Assembly: GCF_014207935.1 (NCBI RefSeq) | Contig: NZ_JACHLL010000004.1 | Coordinates: 62,001-126,000 of the forward strand | From: Pseudomonas fluvialis | GTDB taxonomy: Bacteria; Pseudomonadota; Gammaproteobacteria; Pseudomonadales; Pseudomonadaceae | Direction: 5' to 3' | DNA: 64,000 bases | In this document: positions 31,720 through 40,446 of the stretch, one piece after another | How the letters are laid out: each line of letters starts with the position of its first letter | Position numbering within the stretch: position 1 is the stretch's first letter | Made by a program: the position numbers and the translations under genes | The notes under the pieces: model-generated | Seen by the model: only the letters and a program-made list of their open reading frames with translations | Told to the model about the DNA's origin: nothing | The model's database searches: none

Positions 31720-32055
31720 ATGAAAAACGTTGCCCTCGCCAGCCTGATCCTGGCCAGCTTCTCCCTCAACGCCCTGGCCGTACCGGCCGAACACAACCAG
31801 CCGCTGCTCGGGGAAAAGGTGCAACCGGCACACGCCCAGCCGGTGATGCCGATTGCCGCCGATGGTGCTGATCGGGTGTCCGCCAAGCGCATCGCGGCGG
31901 ATGGCGCCGACCGTGTAGGTCGCCAGCGCATTGCCGCTGACGGAGCAGACCGCGTCGGTGGCCAACGCATCGCCGCCGATGGGGCCGAGCGTGTTGGCAA
32001 GCCGCGAGTGGCCGAAGGCGGTGCCGATCGCCTGCTGGTGCGCCGGCTGGCCTGA
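31720..32055 (+). CDS. Secreted protein with five 13-residue tandem repeats
   Basis: A 111-residue protein with a clear signal peptide (MKNVALASLILASFSLNALA) and a short spacer (residues 21-44). Five repeats of 13 residues fill residues 45-109, the consensus being IAADGADRVGxxR; the last unit is VAEGGADRLLVRR. Every unit ends in Arg or Lys-Arg. The repeats differ mainly at synonymous sites (7 of 9 codons differ in IAADGADRV between units 1 and 3), so the peptide is conserved, not recently duplicated. A good AAGGAG Shine-Dalgarno precedes the ATG. The upstream 106 bases are AT-rich compared with the surroundings. The function is unknown; a processed repeat peptide, adhesin or ion binder are possibilities. 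Confidence 0.75.
   Translation: MKNVALASLILASFSLNALAVPAEHNQPLLGEKVQPAHAQPVMPIAADGADRVSAKRIAADGADRVGRQRIAADGADRVGGQRIAADGAERVGKPRVAEGGADRLLVRRLA
31852..32046 (+). repeat. Five coding tandem repeats, 39-bp period
   Basis: In-frame repeats of 39 bases encode IAADGADRV-type units. DNA identity between units is moderate while the protein is nearly invariant at positions 1-9. Confidence 0.85.
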
Positions 32056-32077
32056 CTCGACCACTCAATACGCCGTA

Positions 32078-32118
32078 GCCTCACCCGCTGGACGGATGCT
32101 CCTGCCAGCGGGTGAGGC
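32078..32118. terminator. Bidirectional terminator between convergent genes
   Basis: Perfect 14-bp arms (gcctcacccgctgg / ccagcgggtgaggc) with a 13-base loop, between the repeat-protein gene (+) and the hydrolase gene (-). The position suits termination of both. Confidence 0.7.
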
Positions 32119-32122
32119 CGTT

Positions 32123-33070
32123 CTATTCGGCGAGAAAACCCTGCACCACCGGCAGGGTCAGCGCCGGATCTTCCTCCTGCGGCACATGCCCCAGCTGTTC
32201 GAAGATGACCAGGCGGCTGCCCGCGATATCGGCCTTGAAGCGCTCGGCATTGGCCGGCGCAATCAGGCCATCGCGCCCACCCCAGAGAATCAGCGTCGGC
32301 TGCCGCACCTGACGGATCAGCTCCTGACTGGCCCCCGCCGGCGCCTGCTGGAAACGCGCTACCAAGGCCTGACGATTACCGGCCCGGAGGGTCAGCTGGT
32401 AATAGCGCTCGACCAGCTCGTCGGTGACCCGTGTCGGATCGCCGTAGACGTTCCGCACACTGCTTTCGATCATCCGGCGCGGCAGCAACCTGGCCATCAA
32501 CGGCGCCAGTGCGGGCACCTGAGCCAGACGAAAGCCGATCGGCACCGAGCTAGACTGCCGTGGATAGCCGGCGGCATCCACCAGAATCAGCCGGCTGACG
32601 CGCGCAGGCCTGGCCACGGCAAGCTCCCAGGCCAGTTGCCCGCCGAAACTGTTGCCGGCCACCACCACCGGCGGCACTTGCAAGCGGTCGAGCAGCGCAT
32701 CAAGAAACGCCGTGTAGTGGGCGATGCGGTAATCACCATCGGGGAACGGCCCGGTCAGACCGAAACCCGGCAGGTCGACGCTGATCACCCGTCGCGTGCG
32801 CTTGAGGTCGGTCACCCAACCTTCCCAGGTATGCAGGCTGGCCGAGGTGCCATGCAGCAACAGCAGCGGCTCGGCATCATCGCGCGGGCCCTCGTCGCGC
32901 AGGTGCACCTGCATGCCCATCAGCTCGATGAACTGTGACGGCGCCGGCGCCCAGCGCGCCTTGAGTTCCTCGACCGGTCGATCCGGCGCCCAGTTCAGCC
33001 CGATGAACCCCGCCACGCTGAGGCCCAGCACCAGCAACACTCCCAGCAGTACCCGTATGACCCGCCGCAT
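32123..33070 (-). CDS. Alpha/beta hydrolase with N-terminal anchor
   Basis: A 315-residue alpha/beta-hydrolase-fold enzyme. An N-terminal hydrophobic segment (VIRVLLGVLLVLGLSVAGFIG) would export it or anchor it in the inner membrane. Nucleophile elbow GNSFGG (Ser ~143), oxyanion segment LLLHGTSASLHTWEGW, Asp in LWGGRDGLI and His in LGHVPQEEDP complete a catalytic triad. It is probably an esterase or lipase-like enzyme; the substrate is unknown. It lies 18 bases downstream of the AraC-type regulator on the same strand, so the two may form one unit. Confidence 0.85.
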   Translation of the reverse strand: MRRVIRVLLGVLLVLGLSVAGFIGLNWAPDRPVEELKARWAPAPSQFIELMGMQVHLRDEGPRDDAEPLLLLHGTSASLHTWEGWVTDLKRTRRVISVDLPGFGLTGPFPDGDYRIAHYTAFLDALLDRLQVPPVVVAGNSFGGQLAWELAVARPARVSRLILVDAAGYPRQSSSVPIGFRLAQVPALAPLMARLLPRRMIESSVRNVYGDPTRVTDELVERYYQLTLRAGNRQALVARFQQAPAGASQELIRQVRQPTLILWGGRDGLIAPANAERFKADIAGSRLVIFEQLGHVPQEEDPALTLPVVQGFLAE

Positions 33071-33088
33071 TCTGTTCTCCTTGTTGTT

Positions 33089-34087
33089 TTATGCCGTGCT
33101 GTCGCGATCAGTACCGGGCTGATGCCGCCAGCCCTGGCGCTGCCGGTAAGCCGCCGGGGTCAGGCCGGTCAGGCGCTTGAACAGGCGTCCGAAGGCCACC
33201 CGGTCCTGATAGCCCACCTGCTCGGCGATTGCCTCCACCGGCAGGCGACTGTTTTCCAGCAGATCCTTGCTGCGCTCGATGCGCAGCGCCTGCTGGTACT
33301 GCATCGGGGTCATTCCGCAGGCCGCGAGAAAACGCCGCTGCAGGGTGCGCACACTGACATGAATCTGCGCCGCCAGCGCCTCCAGACTCAGTGTCTCGGC
33401 AAAGTGCTCGGCCAGATAAGCCTGAGTCGCCTGAATCTCGCCATCGGCATGCCGCCGCCAGCCCGGTGACGGCATGTAGGCCGATTGCGGCCCGTGGCGC
33501 AGGTCGGTGACCAGCAGGCGCGCCAGGCCTTCGGCAATCTCCCGACCGCACAGACGCTCGACCGCCTGCAGGCAGGCATCCACCCCCGCCAGCGAACCGC
33601 CGGAGCAGATCAGGTTGCCCGACTGCGTCAGGTTGCACGCCGCCTGCACCTGCACCCTCGGGTAGCGGGCCTGCAGGCCGTCGGCCAGCATCCAGTGAGT
33701 CGTGGCTGGTCGCTGATCCAGCCGGCCACTGGCGGCCAGCAGATACACCCCGCTGCACAGGCTGGCCACCAGCACCCGCTCCGGCAGCTCGCGCAGCGCC
33801 TGAATGAGCCGCGGACTCCCCGCCACAGCAGCCGGCCCGGCCATCCACAGTGAGGGAATCACCACCAGGTCCATCTGTGCCAGGCATTCGGGGCCACCGT
33901 CCACGCTGAGCAGGCCATCCTCATGCGCCACCGCCTGGCCGGTTTCGCTGACGCGCAGCAGCTCGAAATACGGCGCGCCGGGCAGATGATTGGCCATGCG
34001 AAAGACATCCAGCACCAGCCCGAGACTGGCCAGGCTGTGCTGCGGACAGAGCAGGACGGCGACGCGATGGGGCACAGGCTTGGGCAT
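33089..34087 (-). CDS. GlxA-type transcriptional regulator (DJ-1/PfpI + AraC)
   Basis: A regulator of about 332 residues. The N-terminal DJ-1/PfpI-like domain (VAVLLCPQHSLASLGLVLDV, then VASLCSGVYLLAASG with the nucleophile-elbow Cys) is joined to a C-terminal AraC DNA-binding domain with two helix-turn-helix units (LEALAAQIHVSVRTLQRRF and AIAEQVGYQDRVAFGRLFKR). The family includes ArgR, CdhR and GbdR of Pseudomonas, which respond to amino acids or quaternary amines. The start is uncertain: ATGs at 34087 and 34123 are both possible and neither has a strong Shine-Dalgarno. It is divergent from the GST gene and may control the downstream hydrolase. Confidence 0.82.
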   Translation of the reverse strand: MPKPVPHRVAVLLCPQHSLASLGLVLDVFRMANHLPGAPYFELLRVSETGQAVAHEDGLLSVDGGPECLAQMDLVVIPSLWMAGPAAVAGSPRLIQALRELPERVLVASLCSGVYLLAASGRLDQRPATTHWMLADGLQARYPRVQVQAACNLTQSGNLICSGGSLAGVDACLQAVERLCGREIAEGLARLLVTDLRHGPQSAYMPSPGWRRHADGEIQATQAYLAEHFAETLSLEALAAQIHVSVRTLQRRFLAACGMTPMQYQQALRIERSKDLLENSRLPVEAIAEQVGYQDRVAFGRLFKRLTGLTPAAYRQRQGWRHQPGTDRDSTA

Positions 34088-34195
34088 GGGCTTGCTTGTC
34101 CAGATCAGCTGCAAAGATGGCATTCCGGGCGATTCTAGCCACGCACACAGACGTCGACAATGTGCCACCGCCCCCATTGCTCACTGGAAACGGCC

Positions 34196-34960
34196 ATGAC
34201 CAGCGCCCCGCTCACCCTCTACACCTTCGCCATGTCTCACTACAGCGAGAAGATCCGCTGGACCCTGGATGCCTGCCAGCTGCCTTATCAGGAGCGCTGC
34301 CTGACCCCGGTGTTCCACATGCCCACCGCCCTGCGCCTGGGCCGGCGCGGCCAGACCACCCTGCCGATAGTGCAGCAGGGTAGCGTTGCCGTGCAGGACA
34401 GCCCGCGCATCGTCGACTGGCTGGAGACCCGCCAGGGCACGCTGAGCATTCTGCCGGAGGCGCAGCGCGAGGACATTCGCCAGATCGAGCAGCGCTTCGA
34501 CAGCATCGGCAAGGATGTCGCCCGCCTGCTGTATGCCGGCAGCTTCGGCGTGGCCGACGCGCATATCCGCCAGTTGTGGACGGCCCACGCCAACCCGCTG
34601 CAGGCCTTGTTCATCCGCCTAGCCTACCCGCTGATCTGCCTGGGCTTTCGTCAGAAGCTGAACATCAACGCGGCCAGTGCCACCCGCGCCGGCGAGCGCA
34701 TCGGTGCGCAACTGGACTGGCTGGAGGCGCAGCTGGCCGATGGCCGCCGCTATCTGGTCGGCGACCAATTGAGCCTGGCCGATATCACCGCCGCGTCCTT
34801 GCTGGCACCAATCGCCTGCCCGGCCGAACACCCGGTGTATGGCGACGCGGCCTACCAGGCCGGCATGGCCGCCACCCTCGCACCCTGGCAGGCACGTCCG
34901 GGCATGGCCTGGGTGCGCGAGCTGTACCGCCAGCAGCGGTACACAGGGCTGACTGATTAA
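34196..34960 (+). CDS. Glutathione S-transferase family protein
   Basis: A 254-residue protein with an N-terminal thioredoxin-like domain (LTLYTFAMSHYSEKIRWTL, where Ser or Tyr would activate glutathione; TLPIVQQGSVAVQDSPRIVDWLE) and a C-terminal helical domain ending in YLVGDQLSLADITAASLLAP. This is a GST of the broad bacterial type; the substrate is unknown. It is divergent from the GlxA-type regulator and convergent with the hybrid kinase, 6 bases away. Confidence 0.85.
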   Translation: MTSAPLTLYTFAMSHYSEKIRWTLDACQLPYQERCLTPVFHMPTALRLGRRGQTTLPIVQQGSVAVQDSPRIVDWLETRQGTLSILPEAQREDIRQIEQRFDSIGKDVARLLYAGSFGVADAHIRQLWTAHANPLQALFIRLAYPLICLGFRQKLNINAASATRAGERIGAQLDWLEAQLADGRRYLVGDQLSLADITAASLLAPIACPAEHPVYGDAAYQAGMAATLAPWQARPGMAWVRELYRQQRYTGLTD

Positions 34961-34966
34961 GCCGCG

Positions 34967-37894
34967 CTACGCCCGGTTCTGCGCGTTGCTCGGGCCGGCC
35001 GGCAGGTAGGGCTGCAGCGCCTCGCGCAGGCTTTCCAGGCTCAGGGGCTTGGCCAAGTGGCCGTTCATGCCGGCCTGGCGGCAACGTTCGACATGTTCCT
35101 GCAGGGCATGGGCAGTCAGCGCCAGCACCGGCAGCGCCGGGCGCTGCTGCGCCTGCTCCAGCTCACGGATAGCCTGGGTAGCCTGGTAGCCATCCATCTC
35201 CGGCATCTCGCAGTCCATCAGCACCAGGGCGAACTGGCCGCCGGCCTGCATCACCCGGTTGACCGCCTCGCGGCCATTGCCGACCAGCTCGCAGGCGATG
35301 CCGAGCTTGCCCAGCAGGCCGCGCACCACCATCTGATTGACCGGGTTGTCCTCGGCCACCAGCACACGCACCTCGCTGCCACTGGCGCTGGTGGCGACCG
35401 CCGCGCTGCGCTGCGCCGGCTCATCCAGGCCGGAGAGCAGCTGACGGAAGGCGCCCTTGAGCACCGCCGCCGAGGCCGGCTTTTGCACCGCGAGACCAAT
35501 ACCGACCGCCTCCAGCTGCTCGCGCGGCGGAATGCAGCGGGCCGCACTGAGCAACAGGCAGCGCACCTCGCGCAGGGCCGGATCGGCCTTGATCGCGGCC
35601 GCCACCTCCAGCCCGCTGAGGCCCGGCATGTTGTAGTCCAGGCAGGCGATGCGATACGGCTCGCCCTGGGCCGCCGCCTCGCGCAGCATCTGCAGGGCAC
35701 GCTCGCCATAGAAGGCGGTCTGCGCCTGCATGCCCCAGGCCTGCACCTGCTCCAGCAGCATCTGCAGAAACTCCGGCGAATCATCGACCAACAGCACGCG
35801 CACGCCCTTGAGGTCGTAGAACGGCAGCACCTGGCTGCTGATGAAGGCGGCATCGGCATCGCGGCAGACGATTCGGAACCAGAAACGCGCGCCCTTGCCG
35901 GGCTCACTCTCCACCCCCACGCTGCCACCCATCAGTTCGGCCAGGCGCTTGCAGATCGACAGGCCCAGGCCAGTGCCACCGTACTTGCGCGTGGTGCCCT
36001 GCTCGGCCTGACTGAAGGCCTGGAACAACTGCGCCTGACCCTCGGCGGAAATACCCACGCCGGTATCGCTGACTTCGAACAGCAGGCAATGCTCGCCGGG
36101 CGCCAGTGACGTTTCCTGGCAGCGGCGCACGCGCAGGCTGATGTGCCCTTCGTTGGTGAACTTGAAGGCATTGCCCAGGAGGTTGAGAAGAATCTGCCGC
36201 AGGCGCGTCGGATCGCTCTTGATCAGCGTCGGTGTGCCCGGCTCCACCGAGCAGATCAGCTCCAGCCCCTTGCGCTCGGCCATGTTGGTGAACATCGAGG
36301 CGCATTCCAGGCACAGTTCGTCGAGGTCGAAGTCCAGCGCTTCCAGGGTCAGCTTGCCGGCCTCGATCTTCGAGTAGTCGAGGATGTCGTTGATGATATT
36401 GAGCAGGGTGCGCCCGGAGCGCTCGATCACCTCGACATACTGGCGCTGCTGCGGCCCCAGCTCGGTGTCACGCAGCAGCTCGGTCATGCCCAGCACCCCG
36501 TTCATCGGCGTGCGGATCTCGTGGCTCATGGTGGCGAGGAACTCGCTCTTGGCGCGGCTCTCGGCCTTGGCTTCGATGGCCTTGCGCTTGGCCGCCAGCT
36601 CCTCGGCCTGGGCACGCAACTGCAGGGTGGTGATGCGCTCGTGCTCAACCCGCGCCTGACGCTCGGCATCGAGCAGCTTGGCCTGGGCACTGAAGCGTGC
36701 CCGCCGCTCGCTGTTGATGCGGTCGGCCAGAGCGAAGGAGAGCAGCACGCAGATCAGCACATGGGCAATCTGCGGCGCGTACTCGATGGCCATGCTGTAG
36801 GGCAGGATGCCCATCTTGTTCAGCGCCAGCACCATCGAGGCCGTGAGAAAGGCCATCCAGGCCACGACGAAATAACGCGCCGACTTCTGCCCGCGCAGCA
36901 GCATGCGAATGCCGACATACACCGCCAGCACCACGCCGGGGATCACCAGCAGCGTGCTGGCGCTGACCGCCTGGTTATACGGCAGCCACAGGCTGAGCAG
37001 ACCGCACACCGCCATCAGCACGGCATAGCCGCCCAGCCAGCGAGCGTAGCGTGGTGCCTCCTGCGCCAGGCGCATGAACAGCACGCCGAACCAGGCATCG
37101 GTGGCGGTAAACAGGAAGATCAGCAACGGAATGGCATTGTTCAGCTGCGGCCATTGCGGCCACAGGTACAGCGGCGTGAAACCGTGCAGGGTGGCCTGCA
37201 GCAGGCCATAGCAGAGCATCGACAGGACATAGACCAGATAGCTCTGGTCGCGCACCAGGGTGTAGATGCACAGGTTGTACAGCAGCATGACCAGCACCAC
37301 GCCGATATACAGCCCCTGCCCAAGGAGGAACTCCTGCTCGGCGCGGATGAAGTTCTGCGGCGTCCACACGCCCAAGGGGAACTGCATGGCGCCAGTGGTC
37401 TGCACCCGGAAATACAGGGTCTGCCGGCTCTGCGCCGGCAGCTCCAGCTCGTGCACCAGCCAGGGATGGCGCAGGGCGCGCTGCGACGCGGCCAGGCTGT
37501 CACCCAACTGACCGAGATGACGCAGCGCGCGATCTTCCTGCAGATACAGGTCGATCCGGTCCAGCACCGGGTACTCGATGCCCATCAGGCGTGTCTGCGC
37601 CTGGGCGCTGCTATTTACCAACTGCAGACGGAACCAGTAGACCCGGGTGGTGAAGCCGAAGTTGGGACTGGCGCCGGGCGCCGGCTGCCAGTTTCTGGCG
37701 CTGCTGCGGGCCACCTGCTCGGCCGTCATCTGCCCGTCGACATCGACCAGATACTCCAGCCAGTGGCCGGCCTGCGCCACACTGGGCTCGGTGGCGATAT
37801 CCAGCTCGACGGCATGCCCCGCTTGCCAGGCACCGAACAGCAGGCTGAGCAGCAACGGCAAGCACCGCATCCAGCCTCTCAGATGCTCAGCCAT
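34967..37894 (-). CDS. 7TMR-DISM hybrid sensor kinase with two receivers
   Basis: A 975-residue membrane sensor with the same layout as RetS: signal peptide (1-28), periplasmic DISMED2 domain (~30-180), seven membrane helices (~190-400), coiled coil (~410-450), HisKA with His458 in [12 protein letters not shown], ATPase domain, and two receivers (VDDSPEFLQ with [16 protein letters not shown] with LMDCEMPE). Unlike RetS, the ATPase boxes are intact ([23 protein letters not shown]), so it should autophosphorylate. There is no Hpt domain, so it needs a separate phosphotransfer protein. It lies 98 bases downstream of desB on the same strand. Confidence 0.9.
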   Translation of the reverse strand: MAEHLRGWMRCLPLLLSLLFGAWQAGHAVELDIATEPSVAQAGHWLEYLVDVDGQMTAEQVARSSARNWQPAPGASPNFGFTTRVYWFRLQLVNSSAQAQTRLMGIEYPVLDRIDLYLQEDRALRHLGQLGDSLAASQRALRHPWLVHELELPAQSRQTLYFRVQTTGAMQFPLGVWTPQNFIRAEQEFLLGQGLYIGVVLVMLLYNLCIYTLVRDQSYLVYVLSMLCYGLLQATLHGFTPLYLWPQWPQLNNAIPLLIFLFTATDAWFGVLFMRLAQEAPRYARWLGGYAVLMAVCGLLSLWLPYNQAVSASTLLVIPGVVLAVYVGIRMLLRGQKSARYFVVAWMAFLTASMVLALNKMGILPYSMAIEYAPQIAHVLICVLLSFALADRINSERRARFSAQAKLLDAERQARVEHERITTLQLRAQAEELAAKRKAIEAKAESRAKSEFLATMSHEIRTPMNGVLGMTELLRDTELGPQQRQYVEVIERSGRTLLNIINDILDYSKIEAGKLTLEALDFDLDELCLECASMFTNMAERKGLELICSVEPGTPTLIKSDPTRLRQILLNLLGNAFKFTNEGHISLRVRRCQETSLAPGEHCLLFEVSDTGVGISAEGQAQLFQAFSQAEQGTTRKYGGTGLGLSICKRLAELMGGSVGVESEPGKGARFWFRIVCRDADAAFISSQVLPFYDLKGVRVLLVDDSPEFLQMLLEQVQAWGMQAQTAFYGERALQMLREAAAQGEPYRIACLDYNMPGLSGLEVAAAIKADPALREVRCLLLSAARCIPPREQLEAVGIGLAVQKPASAAVLKGAFRQLLSGLDEPAQRSAAVATSASGSEVRVLVAEDNPVNQMVVRGLLGKLGIACELVGNGREAVNRVMQAGGQFALVLMDCEMPEMDGYQATQAIRELEQAQQRPALPVLALTAHALQEHVERCRQAGMNGHLAKPLSLESLREALQPYLPAGPSNAQNRA

Positions 37895-37992
37895 GCACAG
37901 TCCCCTGCTCTGCCCGCTACTGGCTTAACTATAGACACGCACAACAGGGGGGCATGGGCGCCATTGGTCGGCCTGGCGTCAGCGCCTTAACG

Positions 37993-39063
37993 CTAGACAG
38001 CCTGGGGCAGGCGATAGCGCCAGATACGCTGCAACACGGTGGCGAACTGCCCGCTCATGGTTCCGGTGTTGTAGGTCTGCCCATAGCGCGCGGCAATTTC
38101 TCGCACCTCACGGGCCATGGCCGCATAGCGACGCGCCGGAACATCAGGGTAGAGGTGATGCTCGATCTGGTGGCTGAGGTTGCCGGTCATGAAGTGCAGC
38201 AGGCGACTGCCCTGCAGGTTGCTCGAACCCTTGAGCTGACGCAGGTACCAGTGGCCGCGGGTTTCATGCTCCAGCGTGCTGGGCGCGAAAACGGCCGCCT
38301 TCTCGGTGAAGTGGCCGCAGAAGATCACGGTGAAGGTCCACAGGTTGCGGATCAGATTGGCCACGATATTGCCGGTCAGTACGGCCAGGGCATTGCAGCC
38401 CAGCGCCAGGGCCAGCAGAGGAAACACCAGGTAGTCCTTGACCCACTGACGGCCCACCTTGGCATTGAACTGGCGCAGCAGCGGGCGCACCTCCTCGCGA
38501 CTGATGCGGCCCTTGAATACCTTGTCCAGACGCAGGTGCTGGATGGCCACGGCGTACTGGAACAGCAGCGCCTGCAGCGTCACCCACAGCGGCTGCCAGC
38601 GATAGAACGGCTTCCAGCGCTGCTCGGGGAACAGGCGCACCACGCCGTAGCCGATGTCGTCATCCATGCCCAGCACGTTGGTGTAGGTGTGATGAATATG
38701 GTTGTGGGTGTGCCGCCAGAAATCCGAGGGGCCGGCGATATCCCACTCATACGTGCGCCCAGCCAGTTCCGGATCGTTCATCCAGTCGTACTGGCCGTGC
38801 ATCACGTTATGCCCCAGCTCCATGTTCTCGATGATCTTGCCCAGCCCCAGCAGCAGCGTGCCCAGCAGCCAGGTCGGTGGGAACCAGCCGGCCAGCAGAA
38901 GCAGGCGACCACTCCAGCAACAGGCCCGCACCACAGCCCGCACCCGGCGGATATAACGGGCATCGGCCTCGCCCAGATCAGCCAGGGTGCGCTCGCGCAG
39001 GGCATCCAGTTCGGCGCCGAAGGCGTCGATCTCCTCGCGGCTCAGTTCGCGGTCTTCACGCAT
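37993..39063 (-). CDS. desB: Acyl-CoA delta-9 fatty acid desaturase
   Basis: A 356-residue membrane desaturase that introduces a double bond into exogenous saturated acyl-CoA. Three histidine boxes are present: HNVMH (near residue 83), HNHIHH (~118) and HQIEHH (~311), which bind the di-iron centre. The start at 39063 is preceded by AAGGAGAG with 7-base spacing; the 56 codons upstream in frame belong to desC. It lies 13 bases after desC, its electron-transfer partner. In P. aeruginosa the desCB operon (PA4889-PA4888) is repressed by DesT. Confidence 0.92.
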   Translation of the reverse strand: MREDRELSREEIDAFGAELDALRERTLADLGEADARYIRRVRAVVRACCWSGRLLLLAGWFPPTWLLGTLLLGLGKIIENMELGHNVMHGQYDWMNDPELAGRTYEWDIAGPSDFWRHTHNHIHHTYTNVLGMDDDIGYGVVRLFPEQRWKPFYRWQPLWVTLQALLFQYAVAIQHLRLDKVFKGRISREEVRPLLRQFNAKVGRQWVKDYLVFPLLALALGCNALAVLTGNIVANLIRNLWTFTVIFCGHFTEKAAVFAPSTLEHETRGHWYLRQLKGSSNLQGSRLLHFMTGNLSHQIEHHLYPDVPARRYAAMAREVREIAARYGQTYNTGTMSGQFATVLQRIWRYRLPQAV

Positions 39064-39076
39064 GCTGCAACTCTCC

Positions 39077-40156
39077 TTACAGATCGACGCGCACGTCGCC
39101 GAGCGGCGCGCTGACACAGATTCGAATGGACTGGCCCGGCTCGTGGCTGATCTCGCCACTGCGCAGATCGCGCACCGCCCCTTCCAGCAACTGACAGGTG
39201 CACTGGGTGCAGATGCCCTGGCGACAGCCATGCTCGGGTTTCAGCCCGGCCGCCTCGGCCTGCTCCAGCAGGCTGACCTGGTTATCGCCGACGGCTTCGC
39301 GCTGGCTGCGGAAAAACTGCAGGCGTACCGGCCGGCGCTCGCCCTCGGCACGCCACTGCGGCGGGGTGAAGCTTTCCACCTGCAGGCTGGCCGCCTGGCC
39401 GTCGACCAGCTCGCGCAGCTGCTCGACAAAGCCGGCCGGGCCGCAGCTCAGCACATGGGCCTCGCGCCACGCGTGCAATTGCTCTGCATTCAGGCGCTGG
39501 CCAGCAGCCCCCGCCGTGACCGCCCACTCGACGGCCAGATTGGGGTAGCGCGCCTGCAACTGCTGGAGTTCCTCGACAAAGGCACGCTGGCCCTGCTCGC
39601 GAACGAAATGCAAAAGCCGCACTGGCGCGCTGAATCCCCGACCCAGCGCATCGCGCAGCAGCCCGAGCAAGGGCGTGATGCCGCTGCCCGCCGCCGCCAG
39701 CAGCACGGCGCCTTCCTGCGGCCAGCGCAGTTCGCCATAGGGCGCCCCCAGCTCGACACAATCACCGATGCTCAGGTGTTCGCACAGCCAGGCCGACACC
39801 CGCCCTTCGGGCTGGCGGCGCACGGCGATCTCGATACAGCCATCGGCCTGGGCCGTGAGGCTGTAGCTGCGCGACAGGCGCACGCCATCACGCTCGATGA
39901 ACAGCTGCACATGCTGCCCGGCCTGCGCACCGGGCCAGTTGCAATTGGGGCGCAGACGGATGGCCAGCATGTCCTCGGCGACCCAGCGCCGCGCCTCGAC
40001 CCGTGCATGAATGCGCGTGAGCGCCCAGGCCGGCTGCAGGAAGCGCAGGCAGGCATCGACATCGGCCGCACGCAGCCAGTGGTGTGCCGTCAGCCAGCGC
40101 AGTGGGGCCAGCCAGGGGCGCAGGGGAATCGTCAGGCGCAGGGGAATCAGCGGCAT
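39077..40156 (-). CDS. desC: Ferredoxin-NADP-type oxidoreductase, desaturase partner
   Basis: A 359-residue flavoprotein with an N-terminal region (~1-45), a FAD-binding segment (RLSRSYSLTAQADG), a NAD(P)-binding domain (LLAAAGSGITPLLGLLRDAL) and a C-terminal 2Fe-2S ferredoxin domain with Cys in HGCRQGICTQCTC and RICVSAP. It passes electrons from NADPH to DesB. The ATG at 40156 is followed upstream by a promoter overlaid with two palindromes. This is the first gene of the desCB operon. Confidence 0.9.
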   Translation of the reverse strand: MPLIPLRLTIPLRPWLAPLRWLTAHHWLRAADVDACLRFLQPAWALTRIHARVEARRWVAEDMLAIRLRPNCNWPGAQAGQHVQLFIERDGVRLSRSYSLTAQADGCIEIAVRRQPEGRVSAWLCEHLSIGDCVELGAPYGELRWPQEGAVLLAAAGSGITPLLGLLRDALGRGFSAPVRLLHFVREQGQRAFVEELQQLQARYPNLAVEWAVTAGAAGQRLNAEQLHAWREAHVLSCGPAGFVEQLRELVDGQAASLQVESFTPPQWRAEGERRPVRLQFFRSQREAVGDNQVSLLEQAEAAGLKPEHGCRQGICTQCTCQLLEGAVRDLRSGEISHEPGQSIRICVSAPLGDVRVDL

Positions 40157-40167
40157 GATCGCCTCTC

Positions 40168-40185
40168 AGTGAACATTTGTTCACT
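40168..40185. promoter_or_regulatory. DesT operator O1
   Basis: Palindrome agtgaaca-tt-tgttcact, perfect in its 8-bp arms. It covers the predicted desC transcription start and lies 12 bases before the desC ATG. The form resembles the known DesT and FabR sites (AGTGAAC...GTT-ACT). Confidence 0.7.
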
Positions 40186-40214
40186 AAATTGCCCGAGCAA
40201 CCTTACTCAGTCAA
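40186..40214 (-). promoter_or_regulatory. Predicted desCB sigma-70 promoter
   Basis: Read on the minus strand: -35 TTGACT (40214-40209), a 17-base spacer and -10 CAATTT (40191-40186). The -35 lies in operator O2 and the start site in operator O1. Confidence 0.5.
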
Positions 40215-40226
40215 CATATGTTCACT
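40209..40226. promoter_or_regulatory. DesT operator O2
   Basis: Near-perfect palindrome agtcaaca-ta-tgttcact (one mismatched pair), with flanks ctc/gag extending the symmetry to 24 bp. It covers the predicted -35 of desCB and is 41 bases from O1, centre to centre. Confidence 0.65.
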
Positions 40227-40289
40227 GAGCCAGACGAAAGGTCGCCCGTGCGTCGCTTTGGTGCAGACGGGGTTCGGCCGCGAAATGCA

Positions 40290-40304
40290 GCCCTGCCGCG
40301 GTGC
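40290..40304. promoter_or_regulatory. Candidate NtrC site upstream of urtA
   Basis: GCCC-N7-GTGC, one mismatch from GCAC-N7-GTGC, centred about 97 bases before the predicted urtA start. A weaker copy (GCGT-N7-GTGC, 40250-40264) lies 40 bases further upstream. Confidence 0.4.
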
Positions 40305-40366
40305 AAAAAATCCGTCACGCCCGCGAACAAAATGCGCAACCTGTTGTTATTGATGGAATTACCGCC

Positions 40367-40383
40367 TTGGCACGATTGCTGCG
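40367..40383 (+). promoter_or_regulatory. Sigma-54 promoter of urtA
   Basis: TTGGCACG-ATTG-CTGCG: the -24 half is a perfect TGGCACG, and the invariant GG and GC doublets are 12 bases apart. The -12 half has C for T in TTGC. Transcription would start near 40394, about 53 bases before urtA. Confidence 0.65.
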
Positions 40384-40446
40384 AAAGAGCTGACGACCCT
40401 GTTGGTCCTTCCCACAATCGCGCATGGACAGCCAAGGAGGCTCTAC

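Noticed and set aside
31852..32046. 39-bp tandem repeats considered as a CRISPR array
   Set aside because: Repeats are contiguous without spacers, are in frame and encode a conserved peptide; there are no cas genes.
36143..37990. 615-residue plus-strand frame opposite the hybrid kinase
   Set aside because: Antisense to the HisKA and membrane region of a well-supported kinase; Gln/His-rich shadow translation.
40377..40383. TTGCTGC taken as the -12 element with TTGC at 40377-40380
   Set aside because: The GG-GC spacing would be 9 bases, not 12. Using CTGC at 40379-40382 gives the correct spacing.
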